NCBI GenBank assembly: GCA_030141605.1
Contig: JAQGDQ010000009.1
Coordinates: 341,001-405,000, forward strand
Length of the DNA stretch: 64,000 bases
From: Tubiluchus corallicola
Taxonomy: Eukaryota; Priapulida; Priapulimorpha; Priapulimorphida; Tubiluchidae
Reading direction: 5' to 3'
Positions 44,847-54,193 of the stretch are shown here, piece after piece (the stretch's first letter is position 1; each line of letters begins with the position of its first letter). The position numbers and the translations under genes are program-made. The notes under the pieces were generated by a model. That model searched no databases. It was not told where the DNA came from and worked only from the letters and a program-made list of their open reading frames with translations.

Positions 44847-46412
44847 TCTATACTCTTATATTAATATTCTTTGTATATATATATATATATATATATATTT
44901 ATTTATATATAAGATTCGAGGCTACAGCCCGGACGAGGGCACCATTTGCGGCGATCTATACATCATACGAAAGGTCTCGATCTAGTGTCGTCTCATTGGG
45001 GGTTTATTTTTCGAATCGGGCCCACCGGGAGTAACGGGGGGCGAAAAACCTCCAAAAATGGCCCTTTTTCAGGCGTTTTTTGCAAAAGTTATACGGCTGA
45101 GATGTAGAGAATGGGAACGGGCCGAGGGTGGTGCTGGGTATGGATAGATAGCCCGTTCAGCGGTGGGTGTCATAGGCCTATTTTGAATTCGCGAGAAGGC
45201 CACGGCGTCCCGCAACGGGCGTTTTCCCGGACCCAACTCGCGATTTTTTCGAAATTTTGACCAAACTGCGGAAAAAACGTTCTAGCGGCGCCTGGTGGGA
45301 CTTTCGGAAGGAGATATACGGCTCTTTAGAAAGAGGAAGGACAGGGCTACACGGTGATGTAGGCTATATGTTAGGGCAGGTCCACCGAGAGAAGTACCGA
45401 CGAGTTAATTAGAGGTTCCATTTTCGGCAATTTTCGCTTAGAAAATTGCTGACGCAAAGGCATTGTTCTGACGTCATCCATTGTACTCTACTCTGCTTAT
45501 AGCTTTAATTCAGTAAAAGCTACAGGCTTTGCGTTAGTTAAACAAACAGTAGGCACGTTGTTAAGGGCTTTGTGTTATAAATGAGGACTAGGTAGGATGT
45601 TCGCGTATTATTGATTACCCGTGGTTTTTTACGCAAAATCTTTTGCGGGGCCTTTGTTATTTATTATATTATAGCACATAGTTTCAACTTTGTGAAAAAT
45701 GTTTGGAATGGTTTTGTTGTAATGCTGTGTTGTTGGTGCTTGTGCTATAGGTGTCATCATCATTGCCACCATCATCATCATGATCACCACGTGAGGTGGT
45801 GGATTTGATGTGGTGTGGTGGTGGTGTGTTTTGTGTGTTGTGCTATGGATGGTGTGGTGGGGTGATAGGGTGTGTGGGGTGTGGTGTGGGTAGTGTGGTA
45901 TGGAGTGGGTGGCGTGGTGTGTGGGTGGGGGTGTTGTGGTGCAGTGTGGTGTTATGGTGTGGTGCAGTGTGGTGTGATGTGGTGGAGTATTATGGTGTGG
46001 GTGGTGTGGTGTGGGTGGTGCGGTGTGGTGGTATGGTGTGGTGCAGTGTGGTGTGATGTGGTGGAGTCGTATGGTGTGGTGTGGTGTGTGGGTGGTGCGG
46101 TGTGCTGCAGTGGTATGGTGTTGTGCGGTGTGGTGTGATGTGGTGGAGTGGTATGGTGTGGGTGGTGTGGTGTGTAGGTGGGTGGGTGGTGTGGTGCAGT
46201 GTGGTGTTATGGTGTGGTGCTGTGCGGTGTGATGTGGTGGAGTATTATGGTGTGTGGGCGGGTGGTGCAGTGGTATGGTGTGGTGCAGTGTGGTGTGGTG
46301 TGATGTGGTGGAGTGGTATGGTGTGGTGCAGTGCAGTGTGATGTGGTGGAGTGGTGTGGTGTGGGTTGTGTGTTGATTTGTGCACAAAATTCTTTTTGTG
46401 GGGTTTGGCTAG
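44847..46412 (+). mobile_element. Helitron-like non-autonomous element, copy 1
   Basis: Starts TCTATACTCTTATATTAATA immediately after host A (44846) and ends GGGTTTGGCTAG. A perfect 7-bp hairpin, CACAAAA-TTCT-TTTTGTG (46383-46400), ends 12 nt before the 3' end. TC start, CTRR end, 3' hairpin and A/T insertion site are the Helitron hallmarks. Internal order: TA-rich 5' end, GC-rich block (about 44,910-45,400), a region with TGACGTCA (about 45,471), then a G/T array to the hairpin. No Rep/helicase frame, so any mobility needed a partner element. Confidence 0.8.
45795..46375. repeat. G/T-rich strand-asymmetric array in Helitron copy 1
   Basis: Imperfect TGTGGTG/GGTATGGTG/GATGTGGTGGAG units with almost no C on the plus strand. 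The long open frames of Gly, Val, Trp, Cys (plus) and His, Thr, Pro (minus) are artefacts. Runs of GG and GGG make it prone to G-quadruplex formation. Confidence 0.9.
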
Positions 46413-48093
46413 TCTCTTATATTAATATTCTTGGTATATATATTTATTTATATATATATAAGATTCGAGGCTACAGCCCGGACGAGGGCACCATTTGCGG
46501 CGATCTATATATCAAACGAAAGGTCTCGATCTAGTGTCTTCTCATTGATGGTTTATTTTTCGAATCGGGCCCACCGGGAGGAACGGGAGGCGAAAAACCC
46601 CCAAAAATGGCCCTTTTTCGGCCGTTTTTTGCAAAAGTTATACGGCTGAGATGTAGAGAACGGGAACGGGCCGAGGGGGGTACTGGGTATGGATAGATAG
46701 CCCGTTCAGCGGTGGGTGTAGTAGGCATATTTAGAATTCCCGAGAGGGCCAGGGCGTCCCGCAACGGGCGTTTTCCCGGACCCAACTCGCGATTTTTTCG
46801 AAATTTTGACCAAACAGCCTGCGGGAAAAACGTTCTAGCGGCGCCCGGTGGGACTCTCGGGAGGAGATTTATAGCTCTTTACAAAGAGGAAGGACAGGGC
46901 TACACGATGATGTAGGCTATATGTTAGGGCAGGTCCACCGAGAGGAGTATCAACGAGTTAGTTAGGAGTTCTATTTTCGGCAATTTTCGCTTAGAAAACT
47001 GCTGACGCAAAGGCATTGTTGTGACGTCATCCATTGTATTCTGTCTATAATCTTATAGCTTTAATTCAGCAAAAAGCTGCTACAGGCAAAGTAAACAAAC
47101 AGTAGACACGATGTTACGGGCTTTGTGTTATAAATGTGGACTAGGTAGGATGTTCGCGTATTATTGATTACACGTGTATTTATACGCAATCTTTTGCGGG
47201 GCCTTTGCTATTTATTATATTATAGCACATAGTTTCAACTTTGTGAAAAATGTTTGGAATGGTTTTGTTGTAATGCTGTGCTGTTGGTGCTTGTGCTATA
47301 GGTGTTGTCATCGTTGCCACCATCATCATCATCATCATCAACATCATGATCACCACGTGAGGTGGTGGATTTGATGTGGTGTGGTGGTGGTGTGCTTTGT
47401 GTGTTGTGCTATGGATGGTGTGGTGGGGTGATAGGGTGTGTGGGGTGTGGTGTGGGTAGTGTGGTATGGAGTGGGTGGCGTGGTGTGTGGGTGTTGTGGT
47501 GCAGTGTGGTGTTATGGTGTGGTGCAGTGCGGTGTGATGTGGTGGAGTATTATGGTGTGGGTGGTGTGGTGTGTGGGTGGTGCGGTGTGGTGTGGTGTGG
47601 TGGAGTCGTATGGTGTGGTTGGTGTGGTGTGGTATGTGGGTCGTGCGGTGTGCTGCAGTGGTATGTTGTGGTGCGGTGTGGTGTGATGTGGTGGAGTGGT
47701 ATGGTGTGGGTGGTGTGGTGTGTAGTGGGTGGGTGGTGTGGTGCAGTGTGGTGTTATGGTGTGGTGCTGTGCGGTGTGATGTGGTGGAGTATTATGGTGT
47801 GGGTGGTGTGGTGTGTGGGTTGTGCAGTGGTATGGTGTGGTGCAGTGTGGTGTGATGTGGTGGAGTGGTATGGTGTGGGTGGTGTGGTGTGTAGGTGGTA
47901 TGGTGTGGTGTGGGTGGTGTGGTGTGTAGGTGGGTGGGCGGTGTGGTGCAGTGTGGTGTTATGGTGTGGTGCTGTGCGGTGTGATGTGGTGGAGTGGTAT
48001 GGTGTGGTGCAGTGTGGTGTGATGAGGTGGAGTGGTGTGGTGTGGGTTTTGTGTTGATTTGTGCACAAAATTCTTTTTGTGGGGTTTGGCTAG
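46413..48093 (+). mobile_element. Helitron-like non-autonomous element, copy 2 (head-to-tail)
   Basis: Begins TCTCTTATATTAATATTCTT directly after the CTAG of copy 1, and ends with the same hairpin (48064-48081) and CTAG at 48090-48093, followed by host T. By eye about 90% identical to copy 1 in the GC-rich block. It is 115 bp longer, mostly from the G/T array. Confidence 0.8.
47359..48055. repeat. G/T-rich strand-asymmetric array in Helitron copy 2
   Basis: Same unit types and order as in copy 1 but expanded to about 700 bp. It is preceded in both copies by a CATCATCATC tract and CACGTGAGGTGGTGG. Confidence 0.9.
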
Positions 48094-49181
48094 TTCTAAA
48101 ATTGCTAAAAACATCGGGTTAATCAGTCGAGTTAAACATTGTTTCACTAAAGAACACCTAATCACACTTTATAATTGTCTGGTACTGCCATACCTGGACC
48201 TACTGTAATATACTTTGGGGGCACACCTACCCTTCAACTCTAATTAAACTAAACTCTCTACAACGTAAATTTATAAGATGGATAGCTAATTTGAACAAGC
48301 GTGAACACGTAGGTCTTAATCTTTTTAAGAATTATTCTGTCCTTAGTGCTAAATGATCTAATAAACCTGAATACCGCTGTTTACATCTACAAAACCAAAC
48401 ATAAACTTCACCCCGCTTTCTTTTTAAACCCATTATCTATTAACGTAAGACATTACTCAACAAGATTTAACGAATTTCGTATTAAGTATTGCAGGACTGA
48501 TGTAGCAAGGCACTTCATCACTAACACTGTCCCTAGACTTTGGAATAACATCAACGAATACATAAAAAATTCTTTATCTATAAATAACTTCAGAAGAAAT
48601 CTTAAAAGTGAAATCTTTTCTAATTATAATGAATAAATCAATTTGATTAATTATGCTGCTGTCTCTGTCGGAATCCATTGCGTTGCTGGCTATGTCAATT
48701 TTTACATTTCTATAGTTTACGTTACTTCATACAGATACCATCACATCTTTCTCCTCTTTCTATTCTCTATTAACCTTTCTTTCTACTGCTTTACTGCTCT
48801 TTTCTATTACACTCAGTCCACATTCAGTTGGGGTGCTCTAAACAAGTAATTGCTTCTTGAGTACCCCACGGGTCTTTTGCGGCTTGGCATCTTGTGTACA
48901 TAATAATAAATATGTTATTAAATACTTTTATGTGCAATACTGTAATGATCGTTGTGGATATATTTAATAAATAAAATAAAATAAATAAACACCAAACAGC
49001 CATGACTAGTGATCCAATTAACAAACAAGAAAGGGTGAGAAATTTAACAATGTACAACATGCTGAGTTTGGTCAGTATTATCCTAGAATTGCTTATTTAA
49101 AATAAATTTAACCATAATACCAAGTGGATTGGGTCATGTACCAAAAGCACTAAGCTTCATTAAAGTTACAGAAGGAAAGAA

Positions 49182-49860
49182 AATAATTTCTTTACAGGTT
49201 TTTCGGTTGGTGGACTGGGGAGTTCCCCATCAGGTGAGTGATGTTAATCAGCATTTTCCCATTGTTATGATTTGTTGTTACTGTTTTTGCTGCTGTCGTT
49301 GTTATGTTGTAGTTGTTGTTAGATGTGTAAGAAATTATCCCGAAGAAAAATAATTAATCAATGATAATAGAATATTCTAAACACATTTACTAATTTTTGC
49401 GCCATAGTTACTGATGGCGACATACCGCTGTTTTTATATGCAATCACGATTTAGCCTAGGAAGATTAAAGAGGCTCATAAGCTAACTAAGGTAATTACAT
49501 AAATTTTATAGTAATAGTACCAAGAACACGTCCTACAAAAATACCGCTTATTTGATCATATCTTGTAGCTGCGAAGGTTTCTTGTCTTAGCAAATTACAA
49601 TGGCGTGATCAACAGTTATACAAGCCATAGAACCAGCTAAAAAGCCTGCAGGTGGACAAATGTTAACATATTTAGATTTTGCACAGAAAGATTTAAACAC
49701 TTCAGCATTGATCCTTAGAAATAAATCCACTTGGGGCATTGCAGCGTGTAGGGAGTCCTGGCATAGAGAGGTGAGCAGAATCATGCCTTGGACGTATGAT
49801 TCATTGAAGAAGCAAAAAACAGTTGGAAATTGTGAGGACAATTTTTTAATATTTGTATGA
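49182..49860 (+). other. Candidate coding exons of unknown affinity
   Basis: A 36-nt segment (49199-49234) sits between TTCTTTACAG and GTGAGT and would read VFRLVDWGVPHQ. About 400 bp further on, an open frame from about 49,601 to 49,858 reads IEPAKKPAGGQMLTYLDFAQ and KSTWGIAACRESWHRE, with a possible donor (GAG|GTGAGC) at 49,771. The composition looks protein-coding, but I recognise no family and found no consistent phase between the two. It could be an exon pair of a small gene, a processed fragment, or chance. Confidence 0.25.
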
Positions 49861-50648
49861 AACTAAAAATATTTCGCAGATCAGTCATGCAGTGAGGACA
49901 GTGAAGTTGCCCAAGAAATCTCCACTTTCCATAGCATGAGCTAGAACTCTTGCCCACAAAATAACCAGAGTGATCAACTAGGTTCTAAAATCCATAAAAC
50001 ATTAATATTAATAATAAAAAACAATACCATTTCATAGAAATACTACAGTTGAGAGTCGTGAAGGTAGACCACGGACATGCACAGTTTTAGAACTCCAATG
50101 TAAAGTGTGGACGATACCGCAGAATATTAAATATTATCTGTTAAATTATAATAAATCATTAAATGCTTGCAATGTAATTAGTGCCTAGTGGATTAGTGCA
50201 TAGTTTCAAGTACAACGAATGACAATGCTTTTTATTGATTGATTATGCTACCCGGTTAACTCAGCTTTTAAGATGATTACTAGCACACTGACACAGTCAG
50301 TGCACCATGGATTGTCTACATGATTACATCATTCAATGTTGGTCAAGGGCAGCAGTTGCTCAATGTTGACAAGTTTTGCTGCTCCTTTTATTTACGTGTG
50401 CTGATATATGTGAATTTGTGTAAAGATAAAATAAGGATTATTTTATTGCATTCACTAAGTGTAAAGAACTCACGTAGTACTGCCTTTTTCAGTTGTTAAA
50501 ACATCAGACGTATGCAAATCTGAATTATTTAATTTATGCACAAAACTACATGCAAATTTATGCATAAAATGAACATGCAAACCGGAAGAATCCTATTTCT
50601 ATAATATTTTCTCTTCCATGTATTCTATGTAGATTGTTATTTTTCAGG
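49861..50648. other. Region upstream of TMEM138
   Basis: AT-rich, no gene recognised. It ends at TATTTTTCAG (50648), a strong acceptor 17 nt before the TMEM138 ATG, implying a non-coding 5' exon or a trans-splice site. Confidence 0.45.
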
Positions 50649-50665
50649 CCTAAGAAGCTGTCTTT

Positions 50666-53175
50666 ATGGCGTTGAACAGGTACCAGCCTGTGCTTAGTCT
50701 GCAGTGTTTGTTTTTACTTGTAGATCTGTTTGTTAATGCATTTTCTGAATTACTGCGGTTTGAGAATGTCATTCTGCTTGTTTTATACATGTAAGTGAAA
50801 ATGGCTAAATATACTTTTTAATTTGCATTTTTAGAAAGTGATTGTTGTTGTCTATGTAGTGTAAAAAAGTCATAATGTTCATAGTGTAATTGAGGAATAT
50901 AGTTTCTTCGTAGATAAGCTATTTATTAAATTTGACTTTTCATTTAAAATTAGTTTGTCACGCTGACAAAGCAGCATCAAAACAGGCAATGCAGAACTGG
51001 CGAGAAAACATGATAATATGTAACAATGACATACCAGTACAGATAAGGCGTGAGCATGGCATGTTAGAGTTCAATTCGAACGAGTTTTTCTAATTCGAAT
51101 TCAGTTCGAACCTAAAATGGTGGATTCGAATAATGCACCATTTAGACTACAAAAGTTCTTTATCACTAAAACATCTGAAATAACATGCAATCAGCACATT
51201 TTAGCCGTGATTTCTTGTGCACAATTTTTGAACAAATTATTAAGGTTTTTACTGCAGAACAAAATAAAGCAACATACATAATCTTTATGAGACTGCTTTT
51301 TATTAACGATTCGGAAATTTATTCGACAACCCTTAAAACTGCATTCGATTTCTGATAGAGAATGCTCGCCCCTAGTAGAGACTATTGTAAGTGTATTAAA
51401 TTTTATGCTGGATATATTTGCATACAATTCTTGCAATTCTTTGCAGTATGCAATTAATTCCTGTACTAACATTTATTTTGTATTATTATACATTGCACTT
51501 CCAGCATTTTTATACTTATGCCAAACCTACATTTGCCTAAAAGCTTTTGCACTAAATTGAATCCTCAAGTGTATACAGTGTGTACCATGGCAGCATAATG
51601 ACAATATTGCCTTCGACTGTAGATACCAATTGTTACTGTATTTTGATACTGATAATTATTGATTTTTTTTTCAGTATTCAAGACATATGCTTGCTGTTTG
51701 CTATTATTGTAGTCTTTCTGATGTTCTTCAGTACATACGTCTTCCAAGCTGGTCTGATTAATGTGCTCATTCGCAAATTTAGACCCACAATCTTTGTCAC
51801 ATTTTTGTACCTTGGGCTTTCTATTGCCCTACATATATGGACACTGGTATGTTTAACAGTTATCATTAAGGTTACGTGCTTAAACTAAAAATGCAAGTAC
51901 ATTAAGTCCTCACTTAGATTATTATTTTTAAAATATTTCTTGTGTATTATTGTACGTACCTTGAATTTGTATTGGTAAACGTGGTAGAATTATTGCTTTA
52001 CCTTGCTGCAATGTACGTGGGAATAGTTTTTGTCAAGGTCACTTGCTGTCGTATGATGGTGGCTGTTAACTCCAGTGAAACGAGCATGCTTCACACACGC
52101 TGAGTTCAATTCATTAGCTAGTGATATGAGTTTGCTGCTTGTTTGCACCACGATAAACACAAGGGGAAACAGCAATTAGTTAACGAACTCATAGTAAAAG
52201 GTAGAATCAGCATGTGCTGCCAGACGTCATTTGTTGTTTGTATACTTAGTATGTATACTTAGCTTAAGACTGTTTATTACTGATGGACATGCATTTATTT
52301 TTCACATTTATTTGAAGCTGGTTTCATAAAGGAATCTAATGTGTGTTTCTGAAAGATAAAATGTTAAAATATGATCAAATGCTAGGATACATACTAGTAC
52401 ATCACATGGTGATTAACAATTGTGTTTGCCACAGCTGCCACTATTCTGCAACTTCGCAGGGAGCACAAATTGTATGGCAAGTAATCACAATATGCCCATG
52501 AGGTCATATTTTACCATAATAATTATAAATATATACATATATATACATTTTTCAGACCTTAAGGTGGAATGATACAAACACATACATATGGACTTCAGGG
52601 TATCATTCGCTTTTTGCCCTGCAACGAATATGTAAGTTATTTTGGTTTGTATTGTGCATCTGTTGGGGTGTAATGGCTGATTTTACTTGGGATTACATAT
52701 TTTTAATGTTCGGTTGTTCTAATAACTGTTTTGTGTTGTTGCATCTTCAGTGTTTCTCCACACATTGCTTCTAACTGCATTTGAAGTCTGACACGATCGA
52801 TAAGACTGGTGTCAAAGCTCGTAAAATTGTTAAAAATTAGTTTGGGTGGGCCAAATGGTAAAGTAAAGAGGTTGTAAAACTGCCATTTTACAGATATTGT
52901 CGATACCAATGATAACGATCCCAAAAATACCAATATTTTGAATTATTGCAGAGGTAATCATTAGGTTTTTTATCAGTTTTATTTTATTTGTGGTAATGAC
53001 GTGTATCTATACGTCAATTTATAACTGACCGGTAGTTTTGTAAGTACTTGTGTCGTATTTTTCAGGTGCCGTCTTGTATTACTATTTCTACAAAAGAACC
53101 GCATTAAGACTATCAGATTCAAAGTTCTATGAAGATTCTCATTGGCTGAGGTCAGAGTTTGAACGCAGGAGGTAG
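50666..53175 (+). CDS. TMEM138: TMEM138, ciliary transition-zone membrane protein (160 aa)
   Basis: Four-pass membrane protein required for ciliogenesis; the human gene is mutated in Joubert syndrome. Exons 50666-50790, 51675-51846, 52556-52631 and 53066-53175 splice in phase to 160 codons plus TAG (human, from memory, 162). Conserved blocks: [99 protein letters not shown] and the end [11 protein letters not shown]. Hydrophobic segments match the four expected helices. The last 34 coding bases, the stop and the following 2 bases are part of a 40-bp duplication. AATAAA at 53486-53491. Confidence 0.95.
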
Positions 53176-53219
53176 CCATCATTGGCTGAGGTCAGAGTTT
53201 GAACGGAGGAGGTAGCCAT
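53140..53219. repeat. 40-bp tandem duplication spanning the TMEM138 stop codon
   Basis: CATTGGCTGAGGTCAGAGTT...GGAGGTAGCCAT occurs at 53140-53179 and 53180-53219 with one mismatch. Only the first copy is translated to its stop; the second lies in the 3' UTR. Confidence 0.95.
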
Positions 53220-53485
53220 TGGGGAATTTAACTTGAGCAGATGTCACATACTCATCTTGCGTGAAATTTAACGCTTCGTGAATGATTACTGTTTCTCCAT
53301 TCTTTAGTAATATTACTAGTCAACACTTTTATCTAGTAGGTTTTATTTATTTTTAACACTCTGCTTGTGAATGTAAAACTTTATTTAACATTTTCAGTTT
53401 TTCTATGGAAGTCGATTGTGAATTGTATTGCACTTGTACCAAATTCCGTCCATCTGTATGATATTATCAGTGTCTCAACTTAGTT

Positions 53486-53491
53486 AATAAA
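53486..53491 (+). terminator. TMEM138 polyadenylation signal AATAAA
   Basis: First AATAAA after the TMEM138 stop, 311 bp downstream. Confidence 0.6.
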
Positions 53492-53996
53492 AACAAATTT
53501 TAGTTAACATATTTTTTAGTGTTCTGTGAAAACTAGTGCTGGTTATAATAGGTGACAGATATTTCTAAGACAATTCAAAATCTCAAGAAAAATGGTTTGT
53601 GACTTCATGAATGGTTTGTGTGGGAAGGTGTCTGAACCGCACAACTTTCTTTTCCGATTGTACTTTCAATACAAATTTGCTGCTTTTTTTGTGTGAGCTA
53701 ATTTGCTTATATTTATATCTTGCTTAATTACTTTTTGTTTGACATTTTCAACACTTGAGGGTCAACTTTTTCCATCTATTTTGCATTTTACGAAATAATT
53801 TTTTCATTGAACTTTTATTTACATAATGCATTTACATTTATTTACATTTATACTTGACATTAACAACTTCAAGTTCTACAAATTACAAAGCAAAGAAGCA
53901 AACCACGATGAATATTAATGAAACATATGAATGCTAAAACTTAAATGACTAGTGTCTTTTTAACACTGCAATACTTTATGATTTAAGCTGGGTCGT

Positions 53997-54002
53997 TTTA
54001 TT
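53997..54002 (-). terminator. COPS6 polyadenylation signal (minus strand AATAAA)
   Basis: TTTATT on the plus strand, 192 bp beyond the COPS6 stop. About 505 bp separates it from the TMEM138 signal, so the convergent genes need not overlap. Confidence 0.55.
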
Positions 54003-54193
54003 AAGTTAGCAGACCGTATCATGAATGTAACTCTATAACATTCATTACTTTATAGTATGCAAAATCTCGGGTCTAGAGTCTATAACAATTAAACTTTCAG
54101 TCCTAGAAAAGTCCTGACTAACATACCATTATTTTGTAGAATTTACCAGACATTTTGACATTAATTTATACAAATTTATGTACAGTATAAAGT

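Larger units (their letters stand above)
43602..48990 (+). mobile_element. 5'-truncated CR1/L2/Jockey-like LINE, split by a Helitron-like insertion
   Basis: Left part 43,602-44,846 and right part 48,094-48,990 form one ORF2 remnant. Left translations include QYRNWLNNIIKLSKSYYY, LKKTWIIMKEIL, LKKSVIIPVFKAKD, NNYRPISLLPFFSKILEKIV, YGFRKGSST, FCDLSKAFHTVNH, FQFADDTSIFF (catalytic ADD) and FFGVMLNEHLDWKPHL. The frame resumes after the insertion with SKIAKNIG, LYNCLVLPYL, TRFNEFRIKY and VPRLWNNINEYI, ending in TAA at 48,634-48,636. A 3' UTR and a short AATAAA microsatellite (about 48,967-48,990) form the tail. Several stops, frameshifts and a small deletion near 44,495 make it inactive. The endonuclease domain is missing. 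Confidence 0.88.

Noticed and set aside
45629-48068. Several overlapping long ORFs on both strands (Gly/Val/Trp/Cys-rich and His/Thr/Pro-rich)
   Set aside because: They arise from the stop-poor G/T array of the Helitron-like copies. Composition follows the repeat, with no start context or domain.
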